This document shows, piece after piece, positions 34,093 through 42,601 of a DNA stretch of 64,000 bases. Under the pieces are notes generated by a model. It made no database searches. It was not told where the DNA came from and saw only the letters and a list, made by a program, of their open reading frames with translations. This DNA comes from an uncultured Rhodospirillales bacterium. Its GTDB lineage: Bacteria; Pseudomonadota; Alphaproteobacteria; Acetobacterales; Acetobacteraceae. The first letter of the stretch is position 1. Each line of letters begins with the position of its first letter. Location of the stretch: assembly GCA_903835235.1 (NCBI GenBank), contig CAILMF010000026.1:186001-250000 (forward strand), given 5' to 3'. Position numbers and translations under genes: made by a program.

Positions 34093-35177
34093 GACGCCGC
34101 TGCCTGGATGGCGGCGCGGAAATTCGCTTCCGAGAAGCGTTCGGCATTGGTGCGGCAGGCGGCGGGGGAAAGCGACATGGTGGTGAAGTGCTGCACGGCT
34201 TCGCGCAGCGACGCAACCGTTTGGTCCGGAAACAATACGCCGGTTTCGCCCGGCAGCACGATGTCCGCGGCGCCACCCTTGCCGAAGGCGATGACCGGCG
34301 TGCCGCAGGCCTGGGCTTCCACCGTGGCGATGCCGAAGTCTTCCTCGGCGGCGAAGACGCAGGCGCGGGCGTCGCGGGTCAGGCGGACCAGTTCATCCTG
34401 GCTGACGCGACCGCGCAATTCGATGTTGGCGGCGCCTTTTGCGGCGGACTGCACCAGGGGCATGGAGGGGCCGTCGCCGCAGATGACCAGGCGGTGTTCG
34501 GGCATGCCGGCGAAGGCCTCGGCGACGAGTTCGACGCGCTTGTAGGGCACCATGCGGGAGGCGATGAGGAAGTAGTTCTGCTTGGCCGCTTGCAGGGTGA
34601 AGCGGTTGGTGTCGACCGGCGGGAAGACCACCTCGGCGTCCCGGCGCCAGCACTTCTGGATGCGTTCGGCGATGTAGCTGCTGTTGGCCAGCAGCACGTC
34701 CGGCCGCGCGGCGCTCAGCTGGTCCCAGGCGCGCAGCTTGTGCAGCAGCCAGCGGGTATAGGCGCCCTTCGGGCCGCGTTCCAGATTGGCCTGGCGCAGG
34801 TATTGGTGCTGCAAATCCCAGGCGTAGCGCATGGGGGAATGCACGTAGCTGACGTGGCGCTGGCCGGGGCCGGTCAGCACGCCCTTGGCCACGGCGTGGC
34901 TGGAGGAGACGATGAGGTCGTAGGCGCTGAGGTCGAATTGCTCCACCGCCAGCGGCATCAGGCCGAGATACCAGCGGAACCGCTTGGCCGCGCCGGGCAG
35001 GCGCTGGATGAAGCTGGTGCGGACCGGGCGAATGCCCAGCCAGGCGCGTTCCCGCGCAGGCATGAAGTCGCAGACGGCGTAGAGGTCGGCCTCCGGCCAG
35101 ACTTTCAATAGCTGCTCCACCACGCGCTCGGAGCCGGCGTAGCTTTCCAGCCATTCGTGGACGATGGCGACCTTCAT
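34089..35177 (-). CDS. Glycosyltransferase family 4 (GT-B)
   Basis: 362 residues. The N-terminal domain starts VAIVHEWLESYAGSERVVE and has the donor-independent YVHSPMRYAWD block. The C-terminal domain has RMVPYKRVELV and AAEEDFGIATVEAQACGTPVIA, the E-x7-E motif of GT4 enzymes. It probably transfers a mannose- or rhamnose-type sugar. A 100-bp gap filled with hairpins separates it from the upstream GT4 gene, while downstream genes overlap it. Confidence 0.9.
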   Translation of the reverse strand: MKVAIVHEWLESYAGSERVVEQLLKVWPEADLYAVCDFMPARERAWLGIRPVRTSFIQRLPGAAKRFRWYLGLMPLAVEQFDLSAYDLIVSSSHAVAKGVLTGPGQRHVSYVHSPMRYAWDLQHQYLRQANLERGPKGAYTRWLLHKLRAWDQLSAARPDVLLANSSYIAERIQKCWRRDAEVVFPPVDTNRFTLQAAKQNYFLIASRMVPYKRVELVAEAFAGMPEHRLVICGDGPSMPLVQSAAKGAANIELRGRVSQDELVRLTRDARACVFAAEEDFGIATVEAQACGTPVIAFGKGGAADIVLPGETGVLFPDQTVASLREAVQHFTTMSLSPAACRTNAERFSEANFRAAIQAAAS

Positions 35178-35199
35178 TTTATGCCCTCAGACGCCGGGC

Positions 35200-35271
35200 G
35201 GGCGCATCCGCGCCCTTGGCTTACGCCGCACCTGCGGCGGCGCGCAGAAGCGCGCTCGGCCTGCTTCGCAG
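35200..35271. repeat. Array of four back-to-back hairpins between two glycosyltransferase genes
   Basis: Perfect stems are GGGCGC-ATCC-GCGCCC (35200-35215), CGCCGCA-CC-TGCGGCG (35224-35239), GCGCGC-AGAA-GCGCGC (35240-35255) and CTGC-TTC-GCAG (35261-35271). They fill most of the 100-bp gap within the polysaccharide operon. They could cap 3' ends or adjust relative expression of the two halves. Confidence 0.65.
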
Positions 35272-35277
35272 TCCGCA

Positions 35278-36339
35278 TCATGCAATCTCCAGGTGGCGCA
35301 GCAGGGTGCGGGCGCCGTTGGGCCAGGTGTAGCGTTGGGCTTGCTGCCTGCCGCGGGCACGCAGGGTTGCTGCGAGATCGGCTTCGTCCAGCAGGCGTTG
35401 GAGCGCGGCGGCCAGGGTGGCGGGCTGGGCGGGGTCGAACCACAGGGCCGCCTCGCCGCAGACTTCGGGCAGGGAGCCGGCCTCCGCCGCCAGCACCGGG
35501 CATGCGCAGTTGAAGGCTTCCATCGGCGGCAGGCCGAAGCCTTCGTAGCGGCTGGGGAAGATCAGGCAGAGCGCGTTTTCATACAGCGCGCGGAGTTCGG
35601 CATCCGAGACGCGGCCGAGCGGGACCACGGCGGCGCCTTGGGCGGCCTCGGCGCCGGCGAAGACCGCGCCGCCGCCGCCGACCGCGGCCAGCTTCAGGCC
35701 GCGCGCGGCCAGCAGCGCAGCGGCCTCGCCCTGGCCGCCGAGATTCTTGTGCGCGGCGCGATTGCCGACGTTCAGCGCGTAGCGCTGCGGCTCCAGGCCG
35801 TACTGCGCGAGAACACCGAGGTCGGCGGGAACCCGTAAAATGTGCTCGCCGCCCTCCCCGACCACGCCGATGCGCGCGGGCGGGATGCGCAGGTGATGGG
35901 CGATGCGGCCTTTGGAGAATTCCGAGACGGTGAGGAGGCGGGCGCCGCGCCAGGCCAGGCCGTGATGCAGCAGGCGGTACCAGGTGCGGAAGGCGCGGGA
36001 ATAGCTCTCGGGCGTGTCGAAGACGCCGGCGTCGTGGATCACCACGGCCTGGCGGCTGCCGGCCAGCAGCGGCGCGGTATTGCCCAGGTTGACCAGGATG
36101 CGGCCGGCCAGCGCCCGGGGCAGGTCCAGCTGCTCCCAGGCCTGGCCCTGGCGCGTGCCGACGCGGCGGACCTCGAAGCCCGGGAAGTCCGGCGCGCCGG
36201 GGGGGGCCAGCAGCAGGGCCGGCGGGGCCTCGCCGGCGGCGGCCAGGGCGGCCCAGGCGGTGGTGATCTCGGTGGCGAAGCGCTGCACGCCGGAAAAGCG
36301 CTGGCCGAGGAAGCGGCCGTTGATGACAAGGCCGGTCAT
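35278..36339 (-). CDS. Glycosyltransferase family 4 (GT-B)
   Basis: 353 residues. N-terminal VINGRFLGQRFSGVQRFA and the HDAGVFDTPESYS block are typical of mannosyltransferase-like GT4 proteins. The C-terminal domain has GNRAAHKNLGG and FPSRYEGFGLPPMEAF (E-x7-E). It overlaps the flippase gene by 4 bp, so it is translationally coupled. The substrate sugar is not evident. Confidence 0.88.
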   Translation of the reverse strand: MTGLVINGRFLGQRFSGVQRFATEITTAWAALAAAGEAPPALLLAPPGAPDFPGFEVRRVGTRQGQAWEQLDLPRALAGRILVNLGNTAPLLAGSRQAVVIHDAGVFDTPESYSRAFRTWYRLLHHGLAWRGARLLTVSEFSKGRIAHHLRIPPARIGVVGEGGEHILRVPADLGVLAQYGLEPQRYALNVGNRAAHKNLGGQGEAAALLAARGLKLAAVGGGGAVFAGAEAAQGAAVVPLGRVSDAELRALYENALCLIFPSRYEGFGLPPMEAFNCACPVLAAEAGSLPEVCGEAALWFDPAQPATLAAALQRLLDEADLAATLRARGRQQAQRYTWPNGARTLLRHLEIA

Positions 36340-37844
36340 GCGGGTTGCGCCTTCAGGCGAAGTTTTATCAGGGCCTGGTCACGCTCGGCCGGGGTGACGG
36401 CGCGCCAGAGGGCGAGCGCGAAGCCGAGGAGGGCCAGCGCGGCGACGGCGGCTTCCAGCGCGGGCAGCGGGCCCAGGGCCGCCACCGCGACAAGACCGGC
36501 GCCGGCGATGAGCAGCGGCGGCAGCAGTTGCCGCGCGGCGGGGGCGGAGCCGGGATAGGCGCGGGCGCCGAGCCAGAGCTTGGCGGCGCAATCGCAGGCG
36601 GCGCGCAGCGCCCAGACCGCGGCGGCACCCTCGATGCCGAAGCCGAGCCAGAGCGCGGCGGCCGACAGCGGCAGGAAGGTGACGGCCAGCAACAGGCCCA
36701 GGCGCGCGGTCAGGTCCGGGCGACCGATGGCGTCGATCAGCGCATTGGGGGCGAAGGCGACGCAGCTGAACAGGATGCCGACGCCGAGGATGCGCAGCAC
36801 GGTGCCGCCTCCCGCCGCGAAATCCGCACCCAGCCAGAGGCGCAGCAGGAGTTCGGCGCCGCCGACCAGCACCAGGCAGGCGGGGAAGACCAGGCTGAGG
36901 ATGATCAGCGCGCCCCGGCGCAGCACGGCGGCGGCGCGGGAGGGGTCGGTGGCGTAGGAGGCCGCGAGCGCGGGCAGCAGGGTCTGCGCCACCGCGACGG
37001 GCAGGATCCACATGCGCAGCACCAGGTCCAGCGGCGTGGAGTAGTAGGCCACGGCGGCCAGCGTCAGCAGCGCGCCGATCAGGAAGCGGTCGGCGTAGAG
37101 CAGCACCTGGGAGAGCGTGCCGGAGAAGGTCATCCAGCCGCCCAGCTTCAGCAGCGGCACCACCAGCCTCAGGCGCAGGCCGCGCAGGGTGAAGCCGGGC
37201 AGCAGCGGGCGGGCCAACAGCGCGTAGGAGACGGTGTTGGCAAGCCGGCAGGCCACCAGCGCCAGCATCACGCCGGCCAGGTTGTCCCACACCAGCAGCA
37301 CCAGGACGGGGCCGAGGTAATAGAAGATGGAGACGGGGATGCTGACCAGGTTGGCGGCGCGGAACTTGTGCCACGCCGCCAGCACGCCCCAGAGCGCGGC
37401 ATTCAGCACCACCAGCGGCGCCGCGGCCACCAGCACGCGCATGGCATCGATGGCCTGCTGGTGCAGCGCGGGGGGCACGTTGAGGACGCTTTCCACCAGC
37501 AGGGGAATGGCGCCGAACAGCACGGCGGCGGCCAGCGCCGAGAAGCCGGTCAGTGCGACCAGGGCGGCGGCGACCAAAGCGGGCGCCTCGGCCATGTCGT
37601 CGCGGCCCATGCGTTCCGCCAGCGCCCGGGTCAGCGCCTGGCCGACGCCGAAGTCGAACACGCCGAAGACGCCGAACATGGCCAGCGCCAGGGTGAACAG
37701 GCCCCAGCGTTCCACCCCCAACTGCGTGACCAGGATGGGGGTGAGCACCAGGGCGACCGCCAGCGGCAGGCCGCGGCCAAGCAGGTTCCAGACCACGCCG
37801 CCCAGAAGCTGGCGGTCGCGCGGGGCGGTGGCGGGGGTGCTCAT
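36336..37844 (-). CDS. Oligosaccharide flippase (Wzx-like, MOP superfamily)
   Basis: 502 residues with about 12-14 hydrophobic segments. The start, QLLGGVVWNLLGRGLPLAVALV, and the FGVFDFGVGQALTRALAERMG block are typical of polysaccharide biosynthesis flippases, which move lipid-linked repeat units to the periplasm. It comes second in the cluster after the initiating sugar transferase. No Wzy polymerase or Wza/Wzc export proteins are in this window. Confidence 0.87.
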   Translation of the reverse strand: MSTPATAPRDRQLLGGVVWNLLGRGLPLAVALVLTPILVTQLGVERWGLFTLALAMFGVFGVFDFGVGQALTRALAERMGRDDMAEAPALVAAALVALTGFSALAAAVLFGAIPLLVESVLNVPPALHQQAIDAMRVLVAAAPLVVLNAALWGVLAAWHKFRAANLVSIPVSIFYYLGPVLVLLVWDNLAGVMLALVACRLANTVSYALLARPLLPGFTLRGLRLRLVVPLLKLGGWMTFSGTLSQVLLYADRFLIGALLTLAAVAYYSTPLDLVLRMWILPVAVAQTLLPALAASYATDPSRAAAVLRRGALIILSLVFPACLVLVGGAELLLRLWLGADFAAGGGTVLRILGVGILFSCVAFAPNALIDAIGRPDLTARLGLLLAVTFLPLSAAALWLGFGIEGAAAVWALRAACDCAAKLWLGARAYPGSAPAARQLLPPLLIAGAGLVAVAALGPLPALEAAVAALALLGFALALWRAVTPAERDQALIKLRLKAQPA

Positions 37845-37888
37845 GCGGGTGCTTCTAGCGCAGATTGGGCGGGCGTGGTGCGCTCAGC

Positions 37889-37916
37889 AAAAGGCCCGCC
37901 CGTTGCGGGGCGGGCC
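37889..37916 (-). terminator. Intrinsic terminator after the sugar transferase gene
   Basis: Read on the minus strand, a GGCCCGCCC/GGGCGGGCC stem (9 bp) is followed directly by TTTT. It lies 27 bp past the sugar transferase stop, before the flippase gene start. It could attenuate transcription between the first gene and the rest of the polysaccharide cluster. Confidence 0.7.
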
Positions 37917-37943
37917 TGATGCCGGATAGCGGCGGCGCCGGGT

Positions 37944-38738
37944 TCAGCAGGCGCCGCGGCGAGACAGCACGGCGACCGGGGTGCGCAGCAGGATGCGGAT
38001 GTCGGCCAGCAGGCTGGGGCTGGAGACATAGGCCACGTCCAGTTCGACGCGCTGGCGGTAGCTGGTCTCGCTGCGGCCACTGACCTGCCACAGGCCGGTG
38101 ATGCCGGGGCGCACCGTGGCGTAGTGGGCGGCGGCGGCGCCGTAGTATTGCTCCAGCTCGCTGGCGGTGACCGGGCGGGGGCCGACCAGGCTCATCTCGC
38201 CCTTCAGCACGTTGATCAGCTGGGGCAGCTCATCGAGGCTGGACTTGCGCAGGAAGCGGCCGACCCAGGTGATGCGCGGGTCGTTCTTCAGCTTGCGGGT
38301 GGCGTCCCATTCGGCGCGGGCTTCCGGGCTGCTGGCCAGCAGGGCGTCCAGGCGGGCCTGGCTGTCCATGACCATGGAGCGGAACTTCAGGCAGCCGAAC
38401 ACCCGGCCGTCGCGGCCGACACGGGGATGGGCGTAGAAGGCCTTGCCACCATCCATGCGGACCAGCAGGGCCAGCACCAGGAAGGCGGGGCCAAGCAGCA
38501 GCAGCATGGCGCCGGCGCCCAGCAGGTCCAGCGTGCGCTTCGCCAGCGGGCGCAGCACTTCGCTGAGCGGCGGCTGGTGCATGCCATGGGCGGCATCCAG
38601 CGCGGCGCTGGCCTCGGGGGAGGCCATCCGCAGCATCGGCAGGTCCTGCATCAGCGCCGCCGCGAAGCTGCGTGCCACCCGCGTGCTGCGCGGCGTGGTG
38701 TCGGGACGGAAGCCATGGAGCGAATCCATGCCGGGCAT
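37944..38738 (-). CDS. Polyprenyl-phosphate sugar-1-phosphate transferase (WcaJ/ExoY type)
   Basis: 264 residues from the chosen Met. One membrane segment (LLGAGAMLLLLGPAFLVLALLV) is followed by the catalytic domain: FGCLKFRSM, the DE pair in SSLDELPQLINVLKGEMS, VGPRPV, and RPGITGLWQVSGRSE. It starts repeat-unit assembly by moving a sugar phosphate from UDP-sugar to undecaprenyl phosphate. Start is uncertain: Met 38738, 38768 and 38798 are all in frame and none has a good ribosome site. Probably a monotopic protein without the extra N-terminal membrane domain of WcaJ. Confidence 0.88.
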   Translation of the reverse strand: MPGMDSLHGFRPDTTPRSTRVARSFAAALMQDLPMLRMASPEASAALDAAHGMHQPPLSEVLRPLAKRTLDLLGAGAMLLLLGPAFLVLALLVRMDGGKAFYAHPRVGRDGRVFGCLKFRSMVMDSQARLDALLASSPEARAEWDATRKLKNDPRITWVGRFLRKSSLDELPQLINVLKGEMSLVGPRPVTASELEQYYGAAAAHYATVRPGITGLWQVSGRSETSYRQRVELDVAYVSSPSLLADIRILLRTPVAVLSRRGAC

Positions 38739-39130
38739 GGGAGGGACTTTCGTTGGGTTCGGCGCCATTCGGAGGATGGGGCACCGAGTGATCTCCATCG
38801 CCTTCGGGAAGGTCGGGCGGCCCGGAGGCACCCACCCATTCCCTTGGGCATGGGGAACATGACCCCCAGCGGCGACGGAAGTGCGACCGGCTTGCGGCGT
38901 AATTAAGGCATGCGCGCCGGCGGCCACCCCGGCGAAAGCGCGCCCAGGTTGCGCCACGGCCGCTTGCCAGCCCGGGCGGGGCGGCCTTCACTGGGCGCAG
39001 CGGCGCCGGGGCCGGCCATGGCTGCGATGCAAGTGCCTGATATCATGGGCGCTTGGGGCAGTCCACGGTCACAGCCCCGGCGCCGGCCGCCCCGCCGCGC
39101 CAGTTGGCGCCTGACCAGGAGCCCTGCTGC
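38739..39130. other. Intergenic region between divergent polysaccharide and amidohydrolase genes
   Basis: This is about 390 bp with no supported gene. The left part may include an N-terminal extension of the sugar transferase (frame open to 38957). A small AT-rich patch, GTAATTAAGG near 38898, is the only promoter-like spot seen. No palindrome or repeat stands out. Confidence 0.4.
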
Positions 39131-40513
39131 ATGTCCACGCTGATCCATGGCACCACCATCGTGACCGGCGACGCCGCGGAGACGCTGCATTTCGACGCCG
39201 CGATTCTGCTGGAAGGCGGCCGGGTGGCGGCGATGGGGCCGAGCGCGGCGCTGCGGGCGGCGCATCCGGCGGCCACGCTGGTGGACGGCCGGGGCCGGCT
39301 GGTGATGCCGGGCTTCGCCAATATCCACACCCACCTGCACATGACCCTGGCGCGCGGCGTGTTCGAGGACCTCTCGCCGCCGCACAAGCCGCCGTTTGAG
39401 GGCGGGCTTTCGCCGCTGCCCTTGCCGCCGGTGAGCGCTGAGGAAAACACGGTGATGGTGCAGCTGGGGCTGCTGGAGGCGATTCGCTCCGGCACCACGG
39501 CGCTGCTGGAGGATGCCGCGAACAATGCCTGGGCGGCACCGGCCATCGCCGCGTCCGGGCTGCGGGTGTGCATGACGGAGCGGGCCTGGGACCGCCAGGG
39601 CGGCGGCATCGGCGACCCCGCGCCCTTCCTGCGCAACCAGGCGACGGGGGATGCCGGGCTGGAGCGGATTGCCCGGCTGCATAGCGAATGGCACGGCAAG
39701 GCGGGCGGGCGGATCACGGTGGGGGTTTCCGCCTGGGCGCCGGACATGTGCTCGCCCGAGTTGCTGATGCAACTACGAGACATGCAGCAGAAGCTGGACA
39801 CCATCTGCACCATTCACCTGAACCAGATCTGGGGCGAGGTGGCGGCGGTGCAGGCGCATCGGGGCATGCTGCCGACCGAGTTCCTGGACAGCATCGGCTT
39901 CTTGCATGACCGCCTGGTCTGCGCGCATTGCCGCTGCATGCAGCACAGCGAGGAAAAGCTGCTGGGCAAGGCGCGGGTGAATGTGTCGTTCAACTCCGCC
40001 ATTGCGGCGCGGCGCGGGCTGTCGCCCCGGGTTTCCGTGCTGAAGGCGGAGGGCTGCAACATCGGCATGGGCAGCGACAACATGGCCGAGGACATGGTCG
40101 AGGTGATGCGCACCGGGCTGTTCATGGAACGCGTGCGCCGCGAGGACGGGCGCGAGCCGCGGCCGGAGGAAGCCTTCGGCTGGGCGACGCGCGGCGGCTA
40201 TGCGGCGATGGGCGTGCAGGATGGCGGCTGGCTGGCGGTGGGCAACCGGGCGGACCTGATCATGGTGCGGGCGGATCGGGCGCATATGGTGCCGATGCTG
40301 CGGCCGGTTTCCACCTGGCTGCACCAGGGCCAGCCGAGCGACGTGACCGATGTGATGGTGGCGGGCGACTGGGTGATGCGCGACGGGCGCATCGTGACCA
40401 TGGATGAGGCGGCGATTCTGGCCGAAGCGCAGCGGATTGGCGTGCGGGCCTGGGGCAAGCTGTTCGCCACCCGGCCGGATTTGGAGAAGCCGGCGGGGTT
40501 CGTGCCGGTTTAG
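39131..40513 (+). CDS. Amidohydrolase of the AtzA/TrzN (ATZ/TRZ) deaminase group
   Basis: 460 residues. The metal site is intact: HTHLH near residue 70, His in CTIHLNQIW, His in VCAHCRCM, and Asp in IGMGSDNMAED near residue 320. These enzymes hydrolyse amino or chloro groups from heterocycles such as triazines, guanine derivatives or cytosine. The Met at 39131 starts the typical LIHGTTIVT beta-strand; the upstream frame extension is not homologous. A dipeptide-type receptor gene follows 43 bp later. Substrate unknown, but the nearby AtzF/AtzH-like pair favours an N-rich heterocycle or amide. Confidence 0.85.
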   Translation: MSTLIHGTTIVTGDAAETLHFDAAILLEGGRVAAMGPSAALRAAHPAATLVDGRGRLVMPGFANIHTHLHMTLARGVFEDLSPPHKPPFEGGLSPLPLPPVSAEENTVMVQLGLLEAIRSGTTALLEDAANNAWAAPAIAASGLRVCMTERAWDRQGGGIGDPAPFLRNQATGDAGLERIARLHSEWHGKAGGRITVGVSAWAPDMCSPELLMQLRDMQQKLDTICTIHLNQIWGEVAAVQAHRGMLPTEFLDSIGFLHDRLVCAHCRCMQHSEEKLLGKARVNVSFNSAIAARRGLSPRVSVLKAEGCNIGMGSDNMAEDMVEVMRTGLFMERVRREDGREPRPEEAFGWATRGGYAAMGVQDGGWLAVGNRADLIMVRADRAHMVPMLRPVSTWLHQGQPSDVTDVMVAGDWVMRDGRIVTMDEAAILAEAQRIGVRAWGKLFATRPDLEKPAGFVPV

Positions 40514-40556
40514 GCACCGTTATTGCTGGCCTGAAGACAACCGAGGAGAGATTGCC

Positions 40557-42149
40557 ATGAGCTTTCGCCGCCGTCCGTTGTTCCAGGCGCTGCTGGGCGC
40601 CTCCCTTGGCGCCCCTGCCCTGTTGGCCGCCCCAGCGCGGGCGCAGGGCGCGCGAAAAGTCATCCGCAGCGTGCCGATCGGCGACCTGCGGGCCTTCGAC
40701 CCGATCTGGACCACCACCTACCTGACGCGCAACCACGCCTACCTGGTGTGGGACACCCTGTTTGCGCTGGATGCGCAGAACCGGCCGCAGCCGCAGATGG
40801 TGGAGCATTACCAGACCAGCGCCGATGGCCTGACCTGGACCTTCACCCTGCGCCCGGGCCTGCTGTGGCATGACGGCCACCCGGTGCGCGCCGCCGACTG
40901 CACCACCAGCATCCGCCGCTGGGGCCAGAAGGACGGTATGGGCCGCGCGCTGGCCGCGGTGACCGCGGCGCTGGATGTGGTGGATGACCGAACCTTCCGG
41001 CTGCGGCTGAGCCGGCCCGTGGGCTTCGTGCTGGATGCGCTGGGCAAGATCGACAGCGCGGTGCCCTTCATGATGCCGGAGCGGCTGGCGCGGACGGATG
41101 CGAATACCTCGATCACCGAGGTGATCGGCTCCGGCCCCTTCGTGTTCCGGCGGGAGGAATGGGTGCCCGGCGTGAAGGTGGTCTATGACCGCTTCGACCG
41201 CTACGTGCCACGCGCCGAACCGCCGAGCCAGGCCGCCGGCGGCAAGGTGGTGAAGGTGGACCGGGTGGAGTCGCTGTACACGCCCGACGCCGCCACGCAG
41301 ATGAGCGGGTTGCTGACCGGCGAGTTCGACATCCTGGAAAGCCCCTCGCCGGACCTGGTGCAGCGGATGGCGCGCAGCCCGGATGTGACCGTGCTGTCCA
41401 ACGACCCGCTGGGCTACCAGTTGTTCATCGCGATGAACCACACGCTGCCGCCCTTCGACAACATCAAGGCGCGCCAGGCGCTGCTGCACGGCATCCACCA
41501 GCCGGACTTCATGCAGGCGGTGGTGGGCGGCAATACGCCGTGGCGGGAATGCGCGGCGATGTTCGGCTGCGTCGGCGATGAGGGGCCGCAATTCCAGGAG
41601 ATGGGCTGGCCGGCCTACAACCCGACGCGTGCCGGGGAGTTGCTGCGCGAAGCTGGCTACAAGGGCGAGCCGGTGCTGGTGATGGACCCGGCCGACAACT
41701 CCACGCTGCACCCGCCGGCGCTGGTGCTGGCCGATGCCATGAAGAAGATGGGCATCAACGTGGACCTGCAGGTGATGGACTGGTCGGCGCTGGTACAGCG
41801 CCGCGCCAGCAAGGCGCCGCCGAGCCAGGGCGGCTGGAACGCCTTCATCACCAATGCGACGATCACCGGCATCAGCAACCCGCTGCTGAACACCTTTGCC
41901 CGTACCTGTGCCGATGCCTGGTTCGGCTGGGCCTGCGACGCCCGGATGGCGCCGCTGATGGAGGCCTGGACCTACGAGACCGACCCGGTGAAGCGCCAGG
42001 CAGTGCTGAAGCAGATCGAGCGGCTGCACATCGAGGCGGTGACGCTGGCCCCGCTGGGGCAGTACCGCAGCCTGATCGCGCACCGGAAATCGCTGAAGGG
42101 CGTGATCCCGGGGCCGGCGCTGTTCTACTGGAACATGGAGAAGGCGTAG
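40557..42149 (+). CDS. ABC-type receptor, dipeptide/nickel family 5 (orphan)
   Basis: 530 residues. Leader FRRRPLFQALLGASLGAP ... ARAQG, then family 5 marks: DPIWTTTY, LVWDTLF, LTWTFTLRPGLLWHDG and IGSGPFVFRREEW. Proteins of this family bind peptides and many other solutes. GAGGAGAG precedes the ATG. It is cotranscribed with the amidohydrolase gene, but no DppBCDF-type permease or ATPase gene is nearby. It is a paralogue of the receptor encoded at 55974. Confidence 0.9.
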   Translation: MSFRRRPLFQALLGASLGAPALLAAPARAQGARKVIRSVPIGDLRAFDPIWTTTYLTRNHAYLVWDTLFALDAQNRPQPQMVEHYQTSADGLTWTFTLRPGLLWHDGHPVRAADCTTSIRRWGQKDGMGRALAAVTAALDVVDDRTFRLRLSRPVGFVLDALGKIDSAVPFMMPERLARTDANTSITEVIGSGPFVFRREEWVPGVKVVYDRFDRYVPRAEPPSQAAGGKVVKVDRVESLYTPDAATQMSGLLTGEFDILESPSPDLVQRMARSPDVTVLSNDPLGYQLFIAMNHTLPPFDNIKARQALLHGIHQPDFMQAVVGGNTPWRECAAMFGCVGDEGPQFQEMGWPAYNPTRAGELLREAGYKGEPVLVMDPADNSTLHPPALVLADAMKKMGINVDLQVMDWSALVQRRASKAPPSQGGWNAFITNATITGISNPLLNTFARTCADAWFGWACDARMAPLMEAWTYETDPVKRQAVLKQIERLHIEAVTLAPLGQYRSLIAHRKSLKGVIPGPALFYWNMEKA

Positions 42150-42158
42150 CCGGCGCAG

Positions 42159-42190
42159 CGTGGATGGCCGGGGCAAGCCCGGCCATGACG
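42159..42190. repeat. MAGLVPAIH-type palindromic repeat, copy 3
   Basis: GTGGATGGCCGGGGCAAG is followed by CCCGGCCATGACG; the arms ATGGCCGGG and CCCGGCCAT are perfect. It lies between the convergent receptor and AtzH-like genes, about 10 bp after the receptor stop. Confidence 0.72.
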
Positions 42191-42226
42191 GGGTTGCCGG
42201 CTCGGCGGTCGCGTCGCCCTCGCCAG

Positions 42227-42601
42227 CTATTCCTGCATCATCGAGACATGGGCGGCGACGATGCGCCAGCCCTCGCCCGGGAAGCGCACCCAGGTCTGGC
42301 TCTGCCGGCCGCGCTTGCCCCCGCGCAGGAACTCCGTATTGGCGGTGGCGTGGTCGCGGCCATAGGTGGTGATGACGGTGTTCTCCAGCGTGCGTTGCAG
42401 GCCGGCGGCGGGGCGCGCGGCGCGGAAGGCGCCGATCTGGTCCCAGCCGTACAGGTTCTCGGCCGGGCCGTAGCGCAGCGTGCGGTGGTCGCGGCGGAAC
42501 AGGGTCTGCAGGCGGTCCACGTCGTTGGTCATCAGGGCCTGTTCGTAGTCGGCGAACATGGCCTGCATCTCGGCCACGATCTCGGGGATATCGACGTCCA
42601 T
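42227..42601 (-). CDS. AtzH/HpxZ-like protein (SnoaL fold)
   Basis: 124 residues. The block NLYGWDQIGAFRAARPA, ITTYGRDHATA and RGRQSQTWVRFPGEGWRIVAAHVSMM is characteristic of the AtzH/HpxZ group. In Pseudomonas ADP, AtzH decarboxylates 1,3-dicarboxyurea to allophanate; HpxZ belongs to the oxalurate branch of purine breakdown. Its ATG overlaps the stop of the amidase gene by one base, matching an AtzF-AtzH pair. It is the last gene of the ABC transporter operon. Confidence 0.82.
   Translation of the reverse strand: MDVDIPEIVAEMQAMFADYEQALMTNDVDRLQTLFRRDHRTLRYGPAENLYGWDQIGAFRAARPAAGLQRTLENTVITTYGRDHATANTEFLRGGKRGRQSQTWVRFPGEGWRIVAAHVSMMQE

Noticed and set aside
36345-37919. A 524-residue plus-strand open frame opposite the flippase gene
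   Set aside because: It is extremely Gln/Gly/His rich, with no family motif, and the flippase in the other strand has a clear membrane pattern.
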